DNA from: JASHPR01 sp963778075
GTDB taxonomy: Bacteria > Actinomycetota > Actinomycetes > Streptosporangiales > Streptosporangiaceae
Assembly (NCBI GenBank): GCA_963778075.1
Contig: CAVZTJ010000001.1
Location: 558,001 to 622,000 of the forward strand
DNA: 64,000 nt
Direction: 5' to 3'
Shown: piece after piece, positions 25,377-34,248 of the stretch
Position numbering within the stretch: the stretch's first letter is position 1
Layout: every line of letters begins with the position of its first letter
Notes under the pieces: generated by a model
What the model was told of the DNA's origin: nothing
Database searches by the model: none
Seen by the model: only the letters and a program-made list of their open reading frames with translations
Translations under genes and position numbers: made by a program

Positions 25377-25754
25377 ATGGACGATGCGCACGGTGTCGTG
25401 GCCGCCTACTGGGCCGCTGCCGAGGCCAGAGACTGGGCCACATTCGCCGGCCTGCTGGCCGAGGACGTCGTTTACGAGGGGCCGCAGACCCGTGAGCGGG
25501 TGCGCGGGCGGGATGCCTACCTGAGGTTCAACGCCGAGGGCTTCCCCGGCGGCTGGCACCTGGAAGTGCAGCGGATCGTCGGCGAAGGCCAGCACGCGGC
25601 CAGCTGGATCCAGATGTCCGAAGGCGCGGATCACTACCCCGGGCTGTGCTTCTTCGACCTCGGTGCCGATGGCCGGATCGCCCGGATCACCGACTTCTGG
25701 CCCACTGACTACGAGCTCCCGGCCAGCCGCGCGCACCTGGTGGAGCGGTACTGA
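25377..25754 (+). CDS. SnoaL-like / NTF2-fold protein
   Basis: 125 residues with the typical SnoaL opening HGVVAAYWAAAEARDWATFAGLLAEDV (in pieces), then VRGRDAYLRFN and the ending IARITDFWPTDYE. The fold binds small hydrophobic ligands and is used by isomerases, cyclases and dehydratases; here neither substrate nor catalytic residues can be fixed. Its TGA overlaps the ATG of the LigD-type polymerase gene by one base, so the two are translationally coupled. Confidence 0.82.
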   Translation: MDDAHGVVAAYWAAAEARDWATFAGLLAEDVVYEGPQTRERVRGRDAYLRFNAEGFPGGWHLEVQRIVGEGQHAASWIQMSEGADHYPGLCFFDLGADGRIARITDFWPTDYELPASRAHLVERY

Positions 25755-26728
25755 TGCGCGACGGCCTGATCACGCACCCGGACAAGGTGCTGTTCGCCGA
25801 GCGGGGCGAGACCAAGGGCGACCTCGCCGGCCACTACCTGCGGGTGGCCGAGCCGCTGATGCGGACGATGGGCGGGCGGCCGGTGCTGCTGCAGCGCTTC
25901 CCCGAGGGGGCTGGCGGGCCGTCGTTCTTCCAGAAGCGCATCCCGGCCAGCGCCCCGGACTGGCTGCAGACGACCACGGTGTCCACGCCGAACGGCACGA
26001 CCGCCCGGGCACTGGTCGCCGCCGACACCGACCACGTGCTGTGGGCGGTCAACCTGGGCTGCCTGGGCTTCCACGTCTGGCCCTATCTGGTGAGCGACCC
26101 GGACCACACCGACGAGCTGCGGATCGACCTGGACCCGACGCCGGGGATTGACTTCACCGACATCCGCCGGGCGGCCCGGGAGCTGCAGCAGCTGCTCTCC
26201 GAGACCGGAATCACCGCCTATCCGAAGACCACCGGCAACCGCGGCCTGCACGTGTACGTGCGGCTGCAGCCGCGCTGGGACTCCTACCAGGTCCGCTCGG
26301 CCGCGGTCGCCATAGCCCGGGAGCTCGAGCGCCGCAGGCCCGACCTGATCACGGCCGCGTGGTGGAAGGAGGAACGCGGGCAGCGGGTGTTCGTCGACTA
26401 CAACCAGAACGCGCCGCACAAGACCGTGTTCGGCGCGTGGTCGGTCCGGGCGCGGCCGGGCGCGCAGGTGTCCACGCCGATCTCCTGGGACGAGCTCGAC
26501 GACATCCACCCCGATCAGTTCACGATCGCGTCGCTGGCGGCCCGGCTCGACGACACCGGCGACCCGTGGCTGGGCATGAACGACGACCCGCAGTCACTGG
26601 AGCCGCTGCTGGAGATGAACGCGCGGGACCGGGCCAGCGGGCTGCTGGACGCGCCGTGGCCGCCGGTGTACCCGAAACAGCCGGACGAGCCGCCGCGCGT
26701 GGCGCCGAGCCGGGCCAAGAAGTCCTGA
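25754..26728 (+). CDS. Stand-alone LigD-type polymerase/primase
   Basis: 324 residues matching the LigD polymerase domain (AEP superfamily), which fills gaps and adds ribonucleotides in non-homologous end joining. Recognised blocks are NRGLHVYVRL, the catalytic DLDP in LRIDLDPTPGIDF, the second metal aspartate in VFVDYNQNAPHKT and the VWPYLVS region. No ligase or phosphoesterase domain is attached and no ku gene is in the window, so its partners are elsewhere if it works in end joining. It starts inside the stop of the SnoaL-like gene. Confidence 0.93.
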   Translation: MRDGLITHPDKVLFAERGETKGDLAGHYLRVAEPLMRTMGGRPVLLQRFPEGAGGPSFFQKRIPASAPDWLQTTTVSTPNGTTARALVAADTDHVLWAVNLGCLGFHVWPYLVSDPDHTDELRIDLDPTPGIDFTDIRRAARELQQLLSETGITAYPKTTGNRGLHVYVRLQPRWDSYQVRSAAVAIARELERRRPDLITAAWWKEERGQRVFVDYNQNAPHKTVFGAWSVRARPGAQVSTPISWDELDDIHPDQFTIASLAARLDDTGDPWLGMNDDPQSLEPLLEMNARDRASGLLDAPWPPVYPKQPDEPPRVAPSRAKKS

Positions 26729-26761
26729 CCGCCCCGCGGACAGTCCGGTGAGCACGCTGAA

Positions 26762-27307
26762 GTGAGCAGGTTGAAGGCCGAGCCCATCGGCACCAGCCGG
26801 CTGATCCTGCTGCCGCTCCGGCCCGAGCACTCCGAGGAGATGGCGTGCGTCCTGGCCGACCCCGCGCTGCACGCGTTCATCGGCGGCGCCCCGCTGTCCC
26901 CTCCGGAACTGCGCGCCCGCTACGAGCGGCTGGCCGCTGGGTCGCCCGACCCCGCCGTGTCCTGGTGCAACTGGGTGATCCAGGTACGCGATCCGGGCTG
27001 CCTGGCCGGCACCGTTCAGGCCACGATCGCCGGGGCCTCTGAGCTGACGGCAGAGGTCGCCTGGGTGGTGGGCACCCCCTGGCAGGGCCGTGGCATCGCC
27101 ACCGAGGCAGCCCGGGCGCTCGTCGCCTGGCTGGGGCGGCGCCAGGTCCGGGCCGTCATAGCGCATATCCACCCAGGTCACGTACCATCGGCCGCGGTCG
27201 CGGCCGCCGCCGGGCTCCGCCCGACCGACCTGTGGCAAGAGGGCGAACGACGGTGGGAGCTGGCGCTGCCGCCGCACGAGCAGGAGGGATCCCCGAGCTA
27301 TGAGTGA
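26762..27307 (+). CDS. GNAT family N-acetyltransferase
   Basis: 181 residues of the RimJ/RimL-like GNAT type: the N-terminal strand TSRLILLPLRPEHSEEM, a central AEVAWVVGTPWQGRGIATEA with the acetyl-CoA pyrophosphate loop (Q/R-x-x-G-x-G/A), and a final HIHPGHVPSAAVAAAAGL helix. The GTG start at 26762 fits; a TTG 9 bases on is an alternative. The acceptor molecule is unknown. Its end overlaps the following SDR gene by 8 bp. Confidence 0.85.
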   Translation: MSRLKAEPIGTSRLILLPLRPEHSEEMACVLADPALHAFIGGAPLSPPELRARYERLAAGSPDPAVSWCNWVIQVRDPGCLAGTVQATIAGASELTAEVAWVVGTPWQGRGIATEAARALVAWLGRRQVRAVIAHIHPGHVPSAAVAAAAGLRPTDLWQEGERRWELALPPHEQEGSPSYE

Positions 27308-28052
27308 CCGTGTGGCGATCGTGACCGGAGCCGGGTCAGGCATCGGCCGTGGCATTGCACAGCACCTGGCCGGCAACGGAGTGCGGGTCGTCGTGGCCGA
27401 CGTCGATGACGGCGGCGGGCAGGAAACGGCCGCGCAGGTAACCGGTGCGGGCGGCGCGGCCATGTTCGTGCACACGGACGTGCGGCTCGCCGCGGACGCG
27501 CAGGCCATGGTCGACGCGTGCGTGAGCGAGTACGGGACCCCGGACTACCTCGTGAACAACGCTGGCCTGGTCACGATGACCCCGTTCCTGGAGCTGCCGG
27601 AGGAAGAATGGGACCTGGTCCTGGACGTCGACGTGAAGGGGCAGTTCCTGTGCGGCCAGGCGTTCAGCCGGGCGCTGGTCGCGGCGGGGCGCGGCGGCGC
27701 GATCGTCAACATCGGGAGTGTCGAGAGCGAGGTAATAACCGCCAGCGGGGAGCACTGCCAGGTGCACTACAACGTAGCCAAGGGCGGCGTGAAGATGCTC
27801 ACCAAGGGCATGGCGTTCGAGCTGGCGCGCCATGACATCCGGGTCAACGGCATCAACCCCGGGACCATTGATACGGAGTTCGCCGGGCCGCCGACGGAAA
27901 GAGGGCGTGAGTTCGTCTTCGCGCGTTCTCTGATCAAGCGCCTCGGCCAGCCGACCGACATCGCCCGCGCGGTCTGGTTCCTGCTGAGCGACGACGCGAG
28001 CTTCATCACCGGGGTCATGCTCTCCGTGGACGGCGGCTGGCTCGTGCAGTGA
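27300..28052 (+). CDS. Short-chain dehydrogenase/reductase
   Basis: 250 residues, classical SDR. The NAD(P) motif is TGAGSGIGRG (residues 10-19), the NNAG motif is in DYLVNNAGLVT, and the catalytic Ser, Tyr and Lys are in IVNIGSVES and VHYNVAKGG. The C-terminus ITGVMLSVDGGW is standard. An aspartate after the second strand (VVVADVDDGG) favours NAD over NADP. The start codon lies inside the end of the acetyltransferase gene, implying coupled translation. The substrate is not predictable. Confidence 0.93.
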   Translation: MSDRVAIVTGAGSGIGRGIAQHLAGNGVRVVVADVDDGGGQETAAQVTGAGGAAMFVHTDVRLAADAQAMVDACVSEYGTPDYLVNNAGLVTMTPFLELPEEEWDLVLDVDVKGQFLCGQAFSRALVAAGRGGAIVNIGSVESEVITASGEHCQVHYNVAKGGVKMLTKGMAFELARHDIRVNGINPGTIDTEFAGPPTERGREFVFARSLIKRLGQPTDIARAVWFLLSDDASFITGVMLSVDGGWLVQ

Positions 28053-28259
28053 CTTGACACGCCAGGCCCATCCGCCCCCGAGTCAGAGTCGCTCATTCGA
28101 TTCCATGTCGTGGTAGCTGGCACGCGTTATAGGCGTTGCGCGAAAGGGAAACCATCCCAGCGCCTCGGAGCTGGTCGAGCTGGTCGAGTGTTAATCTCAG
28201 CCCGGCCCTGGCTGTCGAAGCGTGACGTGCGGTCGGTGGCCACGAAAGGGTACGTGCTC

Positions 28260-28367
28260 ATGACCAAGTGCTGTGCCTGCGGTCGGGTCATTCCGGATCA
28301 GCCCAAGTTGAGGCCAGTGGAGCTGCGGTATGCGCTGAGAGGCGCACGGATGTCCTTCGACAACTGA
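28260..28367 (+). CDS. Possible 35-residue cysteine-containing peptide
   Basis: ATG 28260 opens a 35-residue frame beginning MTKCCACGRVIPDQPKL, with a CCAC cluster resembling half a zinc knuckle. An AAAGGG lies 9 bases upstream. The rest (VELRYALRGARMSFDN) has no known match. It could be a genuine small protein or the surviving end of a larger lost gene. The surrounding 28053-28569 otherwise shows no coding signal. Confidence 0.3.
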   Translation: MTKCCACGRVIPDQPKLRPVELRYALRGARMSFDN

Positions 28368-28569
28368 TACGCGATACATGTCCGCCAGATGACGCGCGAC
28401 ACGGTTCGCACAACCTAGGCGGCCGATTGCCCGCCGCCAAGCGCATGCTGTGCCGATGTCGCGCGCCCGGATGGCTCGTGACCCGCGTTGCGCGATGACT
28501 CTTGCGGTCGCCGCGCGTCGTATCGACCAGATTCTGTTAGCCAGGATGGCCGCTGGGAAGGGGTGCCTT

Positions 28570-29094
28570 ATGGAGATCACCAATCTGGGTAAGGCGGATG
28601 GGCTGCCGCCGGTGGATTGGGCCGCCGTTGTAGAGAAGCTCGACGCAGGGTCGGCGCCAACTCCGGATGCGCGGAACTCCCGCACGACCTGGCTGTCCAC
28701 CATCAACGAGAACGGCAGCCCGCATGTGACTGCGGTCGGTGCCTTGTGGATGGACGGCACGTTCTGGTTCCAGACGGGCGCAGGCACGCGGAAGGGGCGC
28801 AATGTCACGCGCGATCCGCGGTGTTCGGTCGCGGTGTCGATCCGCGACGCGGACGTCGTGATCGAGGGTGACGCTGTGCGAGTGACCGAGCCGGGCGCAC
28901 TGGCGCGCATCGCGAAGGCGTGGGCGGAACAGGGCTGGCCTGCCGAACCTGACGAAGGCGGGCTGGGCATTACTGCCCCGTTCAACGCACCGTCGCAAGG
29001 ACCACCACCATGGAACGTGTATCGCATTGAGCCACGCTCAGCGATCGTGACCTTGGGCGCGGAACCAGGTGGCCTAACTCGCTTTCGGTTCTGA
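28570..29094 (+). CDS. Pyridoxamine 5'-phosphate oxidase-like flavin/F420 protein
   Basis: 174 residues from ATG 28570. The split-barrel fold is recognised from TWLSTINENGSPHVTAVGAL, GTFWFQTGAGTRKGRNVTRD and CSVAVSIRDADVVIEGDA, with a C-terminal WNVYRIEPRSAIVTLG. Actinobacterial members with this RKGRNVTRD block often bind F420 and reduce small molecules, but FMN is also possible. It stands alone, with no operon partner. Confidence 0.85.
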   Translation: MEITNLGKADGLPPVDWAAVVEKLDAGSAPTPDARNSRTTWLSTINENGSPHVTAVGALWMDGTFWFQTGAGTRKGRNVTRDPRCSVAVSIRDADVVIEGDAVRVTEPGALARIAKAWAEQGWPAEPDEGGLGITAPFNAPSQGPPPWNVYRIEPRSAIVTLGAEPGGLTRFRF

Positions 29095-29325
29095 CGCTGC
29101 TGATCGGCTGCGTCGCCATCATACGCCACGATCCGCCCTTCGGACTGTCGCAGATCAGTTAGGTAACACACACGGTCATCGACGCTGGGGTGCGGTTATG
29201 ACGACAGCGCCGACACCGCGTACCCAACCGCCGGGTATGCCGCCACATCGTCGCGCAGCCCGGCACGCGGCCTCGGCCATTAGGCCCGGGCCGCACTCCT
29301 TGTCAGCTAGGGCGTGTCCCGTGGA

Positions 29326-29430
29326 TCATGGCACGGGGTCGCGGAGCCAAATGCTGATCGAGGCAACGTCGATGGTGCCCTGGTAGATGCGCTCACGCTT
29401 GTCGCAGCGGGTGGCCACGACGGGGAACGG
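29326..29430 (-). pseudogene. C-terminal fragment of an IS5-family transposase
   Basis: Minus-strand residues VVATRCDKRERIYQGTIDV then ASISIWLRDP plus stop match the last helices of IS5-type transposases (the R-x-D-K ... Y block). Upstream coding is lost. No terminal inverted repeat is recognisable. Confidence 0.6.
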
Positions 29431-29731
29431 CTCCGCGGCACGCCCCGGCGCACCCGGCCGTTCGGGATCAGCGACCTCACCGCCATCCGCTACTGCGCCC
29501 AGACGCTGAAGCAGCGTTCCCTGACTTGCGCTGCCCCCGGGCGGGAGCGCCACGCTCAGGAATCCGCGAGCGCTGGTGAGCTGGCGGGGCCCACCGGTAT
29601 CAGGGCCCCATCCCGGTGCTCGTGGTTACAGGCCGCTGTTGGTGCTGACGCAGCCGGTGGCCTGCGGCGATAACGCGGATGGGCGCTCGGTCAAAGTACG
29701 GGTATACGGCGACGGCAGAAAGGATCAAAGC

Positions 29732-30339
29732 ATGGGGATTCCGAGAGGTCGGGCAGACCCGGCGGCCGGGCGGCTCTCCAAGATCGCTCGTGATCCTGAC
29801 GCTTTAGAGGCCTTTTACCGGCGGCATGTGGCGCTGGTTACCCGCTTCGTGGCACGTCGAGTCGCCGACCCGCACATGATTGCCGACCTGACCGCCGAGG
29901 TGTTCCTGGCGGTCATCAGCTCTGCGCATACCTACCGTCCAGGCCGGGGACCGCAGGCAGCGTGGCTTTACGGGATAGCGCGCAACGTCATCGCGGGGAA
30001 GCCGCCGCAGCGCCGGTGAGCGGCGCGCGGCTGGCCGGATCGCTGGCCGCCGACCTACTCGACGACGATGACATCGCCAGGCTTGAGGAACGGATCGACG
30101 CGGAGAGCCCCGGCCGGGCCGCATACCAGGCGCTGGAACGGCTCCCAGAAGACGAGCGAGCCGTGCTCGAACTCGTCGCCATTGACGGGCTGCCAGTGAA
30201 CGAAGCCGCCGCTGCCCTGGGTATCCGGCCGGGCACGGCCCGGGCGCGACTGCACCGGGCGCGCCGCGCCGCGCGGGAAACCCTTAGCAGCATCCCTGCC
30301 CATGGCTCATGTCCTGTTACCAAGGAGGGAGCAAGATGA
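29732..30339 (+). pseudogene. ECF-type RNA polymerase sigma factor with internal frameshift
   Basis: From ATG 29732 the region 2 part reads DALEAFYRRHVALVTRFVAR, then HMIADLTAEVFLAVI and AWLYGIARNVIAG, then the frame is lost and closes at 30019. In a second frame the linker continues as LAADLLDDDDIARLEERIDA and region 4 is complete: LERLPEDERAVLELVAIDGL then VNEAAAALGIRPGTARARLH. A single-base loss near 29995 explains it. Its end overlaps the next gene as ATGA, as in the intact sigma/CU044_5270 pairs of related actinobacteria. A sequencing error is possible here, but the partner is also broken. Confidence 0.8.
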
Positions 30340-31575
30340 ACGCCACGGATCGTACTGGGATTCCGGGTGAACCCGCCCCGCACCCGCTCGGAGGTTTCGA
30401 AGAACGCCTGCTGGCCGAACTCAAGTTCACGGTCGCTGGGCAAACCACCGCTGATCCCGCGGCCATGCGGCCCGGCAGCAGCCGGGTCGCCCGCGCTGCA
30501 CCGAAGCGAGCCGCTGCGCTACGTGGCTCACGCACCGGGGGTGCGCTGATCCGGCGGGCCCGGGCTGGCGTGGCGGCGGCTGGCGCCATCGCGGCAGCGG
30601 CGGCCGTCATGGCGCTGCTCCCCGGCGGGCCCCTCTACCGGGCTGGTCAGAACCGAAGAGCAGCCTCTCGGCGGCTTGCCCTCTCACACTGCACGGCCGG
30701 TGCTGCTGGCCATGGCGGCGGCGGCGGGGCGCGCCTGCAGGCGGGGACCGGCCGGTACTGGTGCACCGACACGGTCGAAGGGAGGCTTGTCCCGGTCGGG
30801 ACGGGAGGGCGCGAGCTCAACCCTCCAGGGCAGGGCGGGCAGCCCAGTCCCGCATCGGACTACCGGTACTCCATCGTCACCAAGTCCCGCATGGTCGAGT
30901 GCGAGACACCGCAGGGCACCGACGCCGGCGATTTCTACCAGTATCTCGGTGCTCGCCCCGCCACCTCCGCCGACAGAGACAGCCTGGCGCCGGGCTGGCT
31001 CCCCCAGCAGCTGGCGAGCGTGGTACGCAAATCAGGCCGTCAGCATCCATCCCGGATCCCTCCAGAAGGTCGGCAAGACGGGTGGTCAAGCGCCCTGGGG
31101 CAGCGCCACGTCGCTGCCGGCCGACCCTGCGAAGCTGGAGAAGGCCCTGCTGACCGGGCTTTACGGGCCATCCGAACAGTGGCAACCAAGCGGGAGGAAC
31201 GCCAGTCTGGCCTGTCCTACCGCCAGATTGTGGACCAGAATCTCTTCTGGAACCTGACATCTGTCCTGGGTGGAGCCGATCAGGCCAGCGGTCCGTGCGG
31301 CAGCGTTCCGGTTGCTCGCGCAGGTGCCGGGCGGTCAGGAGGTCCCCGGCGTGCGCGACCCGCAAGGGCGGGCCGGCACCGCCGTGTGGTGGGGCCAGCG
31401 CAGCCGGCCGGACCGGCTTCCTCGATCATCGACCCGGCCACGACCATGGTGCTCGCCAGCGAAGGCTTCGCGGGCACGCCGGCCGTGGGTCTACCAGCCG
31501 GACACGATGACGGACTACCAGCTGTGGGTCAGCGCGGGATGGGCTGACCGCCTTCCCAGTCCCCGACCACGCTGA
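30336..31575 (+). pseudogene. CU044_5270-type sigma-factor partner protein, multiply frameshifted
   Basis: ATG 30336 overlaps the stop of the sigma factor gene. The N-terminus and a membrane helix (RARAGVAAAGAIAAAAAVMALL) are in frame, then the CU044_5270-type extracytoplasmic part is split: AGTGRYWCTDTVEGRL and DYRYSIVTKSRMVE in one frame, LPADPAKLEKALLTGLYGPS in another, QIVDQNLFWNLTSVL in the first again, and AVRAAAFRLLAQVPG with a terminal YQLWVSAGWADRLPS in the other. The last piece resembles the usual end of the family. At least four shifts make it dead. Confidence 0.7.
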
Positions 31576-31733
31576 CTGCGTCAGCAAAGCGCACCGCGAA
31601 GCCACCGCCATTCTCGGGACCTGCTGGGTACCCGGGCGGTGCTTTCGCGGTGCGCTTCTTGTTGATGCACGCGATCGATTCGTCACCCGCATGGCCCATC
31701 TACGGCGTGTCCGTGGATCTTCGAGGCTGGGTC

Positions 31734-31946
31734 GTGAAAATCAGTACGGTGCTTGACCGACTGAAACGCCATGACCTGACTGAACAGGAATGGGAGCGCC
31801 TGCGTGTGTTCCTGCCCGCTGATCCGCGCCAGGGCGGCCGGTGGCGTGATCACCGGAATGTGATCAACGGGATCTTCTTCCGCGCCCGGGCGGGCTGCCC
31901 GCGGCGGGACCTGCCCGAGGGGGTCGGGAACTGGAAGACCGTCTAA
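31734..31946 (+). pseudogene. N-terminal fragment of an IS5-family transposase
   Basis: About 70 residues, HDLTEQEWERLRVFLPADP then RQGGRWRDHRNVINGIFFR and GCPRRDLPEGVGNWKTV, are the standard N-terminus (DUF4096-type) of IS5 transposases. Right after WKTV the sequence changes to a GntR-like helix-turn-helix and the frame closes. The DDE catalytic part is missing. Its strand is opposite to the IS5 piece at 29326, so they are not two ends of one intact copy. Confidence 0.75.
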
Positions 31947-32133
31947 GCAGATCTTGTCCGGGCAGATCCCGCCACGGCGGCCGATCCCAAGCGGCACCAC
32001 GCTCCAGCAGACCTACGGCCTCGCTCGCAACACCGTCCGCAAAGCCGTCGACCTGCTCGCCGACGAAGGCCTGGTCGTGAAGCGTCCCGGCTGGGGCACA
32101 TTCGTCGTTCCCGAAGACCAGCTGCCGAAGTGA
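31945..32133 (+). pseudogene. GntR-type winged-helix remnant fused to an IS end
   Basis: Following the IS5 fragment without a gap, 62 codons read KQILSGQIPPRRPIPSGTTL then QQTYGLARNTVRKAVDLLAD, EGLVVKRPGWGTFVV and a stop. This is the GntR winged helix from its first helix to its wing, as in the small single-domain GntR proteins of actinobacteria. The N-terminal 10-20 residues with the start codon are gone, replaced by the insertion sequence. Confidence 0.75.
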
Positions 32134-32161
32134 CCACTCCTCGCCAGCCGTAACAGAGTAG

Positions 32162-33005
32162 CTACATCAAGCGGGTGAGGGCGGTGGTGGCGATCGCGAT
32201 GAGGAACACGACTACCGGGGACCGGCCGAAGCGGAGCGCGATGGCGCCGGCCCCGACTCCGGCCAGCGTGTGCCAGTCGGCGGTGTAGCGGCCGTTGCCG
32301 TCGAACAGGTCGGTGACGATGAGGGCGGCGAGCATCGCGACCGGCAGCAGGCCTGCGATCCGCTGGACGCGGGGCTGGCTGAGCACCGATTCGGGCAGCG
32401 AGACGCCGGCGAGCTTCGAGCGCCACCACAGCCGCGCCGAACGCGACCCCGGGGCCCCGCTCCTGCGAGAGCTGCGGCCATAGCAGGGCCAGGAAGATCG
32501 CCGGGGCTGCGGCGTCGAGCCCGAGCGCCGAGGTGCTGATCCCGCTGCCGATCAGCGCTCCGGCGAGAGTGCCCAGCGTCCACAGGACGTAAAGGGTGCC
32601 TCCGGTGGCCCAGAAGGCGTACCGGCCCGCGCGCGAGTCCGGCTGGGCAACGGCCATCGCGGTGCTCTCGTCGACGACGACGTGAGCCGTCCAGATCCGG
32701 CCGACGCCCCGCGGCCGGACGATGCGGGTGACCGGTATCCCGTAGAACGCGTTGCGAAGCCCCTGCAGAAGCGCGGCCGACACACCGGCGAGCAGCGATC
32801 CCCGGCGGCGAGGACTCCCACAAGGGCGAACTGTGACGCCCCCGTGCACATGACCGCGCTCAGCACGACCGCCTGCGTCACGCTGAGCCCGCTCCGGACC
32901 GCCACGGCGCCGAAGGTGACGCCGAACGCGCCGGCGTACAGGCCGATCCCGGCCGCCGCGCGAGTGATCGCCGCCCGGCCGGCAACGGGCTCGGGCGCGA
33001 TCTCG
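32162..33005 (-). pseudogene. azlC: azlC-azlD branched-chain amino acid exporter genes, frameshifted and fused
   Basis: On the minus strand AzlC begins RAAAGIGLYAGAFGVTFGAVAVR then LSVTQAVVLSAVMCTGASQF and, after a frame change, LLQGLRNAFYGIPVTRIV, VVVDESTAMAVAQPD and ALIGSGISTSALGLDAAAPA. AzlC's last helices are missing; after another frame change comes the C-terminal half of AzlD (RIAGLLPVAMLAALIVTDLF ... VVVFLIAIATTALTRL). The two genes would export branched-chain amino acids. One frameshift and an internal deletion across the azlC-azlD junction disable both. Confidence 0.75.
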
Positions 33006-33009
33006 GGTT

Positions 33010-33418
33010 GGCCTCACGCCGGCGCCGTGCCTGCGGCGCGTCAAGCGGCTAGAAGGCGACGGCATCATCCTCGGCTACACCGCACGCATCAACCCCCAGG
33101 CGATCGGCCGGGGATTCGAGGTGCTCGTCAACGTTGACCTGGCTCGCAAGGACCGGGCAACGTTCGAGGCCTTCGAGGCCGCCATCGCCGCGCTCGAGGA
33201 GGTCGTCGAGGTACGCCGGGATGTTCGGGCTGCCCGACTATGTGCTGCGGGTCGCGACAGCCAGCCTGGAGAGCTACGAGACGTTCGTCTCCACGCAGCT
33301 TGGCGACGTGCCCCGGCTGGACAAGCTCGACTCCCACCTGACTATGAAGCTGGTCAAGTCGCCCGAGCCACCAGGGTCGGCAAGTCCCGGGACCGGGTCA
33401 ACAGGCCATCGGCGCTGA
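33010..33418 (+). pseudogene. Lrp/AsnC regulator remnant
   Basis: The frame opens at GLTPAPCLRRVKRLEGDGII, the end of the Lrp helix-turn-helix, goes on with GYTARINPQAIGRGFEVLVN and then, after a one-base shift near 33220, with MFGLPDYVLRVATASLESYE and LPGDVP-like ligand-binding RAM strands ending TMKLVK. The first 30 or so residues and the start are missing. Its position divergent from azlC is the classical lrp-azlCD layout, so one deletion removed the shared promoter and both 5' ends. Confidence 0.8.
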
Positions 33419-33477
33419 ATGGCGGAGGCTAGCCTGATGTTCCCCGTCCCGACCGTGCGCCGGAGTGATGCCTCGCC

Positions 33478-34248
33478 ATGCCCGCTGCCAACGCCCCCCT
33501 GCTCGACCTGCTCGGCCGGTACCGCCCGCAGGGCGAGACCGAGACCGCCGACACCGAACGGGTCCGCGCGCTCGCCGTGGCCGCGGCGGACCCGTGGCTG
33601 CGCTCGGAGCCGCTGCACGTCACCGGGTCCGCGGTGATCGTGCACCCGGCCACCCGGCGGGTGCTGCTGCGCTGGCACAAGCGCCAGCAGGCCTGGCTGC
33701 AGGTCGGCGGGCACGGCGATCCCGGTGAGTGCGACCCGCTCGAGGTCGCGCTGCGCGAGGGCGCCGAAGAGACCGGGCTGACCGACCTGCAGCCATGGCC
33801 GGACGCGGAGCTCAGGCACGTCGCGGTCGTGAACGTCCCGGCGTCGGCCACCGAGCCCGCGCACCAGCACGCCGACCTGCGGTTCGTTCTGGCCACCGAC
33901 GACCCGGACGCGGCCAGGCCAGAGAACCCGGGCGCGCAGCTGCGCTGGCTGTCGCCCGACGAGGCGCGCGAGCTTACGTCCGAGCCGAACTTCAGGGAGA
34001 CCCTGTCCCGAGTGAGAACGCTGCTGGCTACTGCTCGCTGGACTGACTGCGCCCCCGCTCCCCGCGCCACCCGGCTCGCGATCAGGTATCCGGCGCCGGC
34101 CACAACAAAGCCGACGATCCAGGAGATGTCAGCGCCACCGAGCACCTTGACCATCGGCCCGACGTACAGGGTCTGGTCGAGGAACGGCACCTGCGCGGCG
34201 AGCGCGATCAGGTACGGAAGGATCGCGACCCACCGCCAGCCGCCGTAG
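33478..34248 (+). CDS. Nudix hydrolase with an odd C-terminal extension
   Basis: The first 185 residues are a complete Nudix protein: ATG 33478, a strand TGSAVIVHPATRRVLLRWHK, the Nudix box in GHGDPGECDPLEVALREGAE ETGL (G-x5-E-x7-RE-x2-EE-x-G), and a closing region EPNFRETLSRVRTLLATARW. The reading frame does not stop there; it runs 70 residues further, antisense to the permease gene, with sequence that looks like noise. A direct ACTGACTG repeat at the expected end suggests that a small insertion removed the original stop. The substrate, a nucleoside-diphosphate-linked compound, is unknown. Confidence 0.75.
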   Translation: MPAANAPLLDLLGRYRPQGETETADTERVRALAVAAADPWLRSEPLHVTGSAVIVHPATRRVLLRWHKRQQAWLQVGGHGDPGECDPLEVALREGAEETGLTDLQPWPDAELRHVAVVNVPASATEPAHQHADLRFVLATDDPDAARPENPGAQLRWLSPDEARELTSEPNFRETLSRVRTLLATARWTDCAPAPRATRLAIRYPAPATTKPTIQEMSAPPSTLTIGPTYRVWSRNGTCAASAIRYGRIATHRQPP

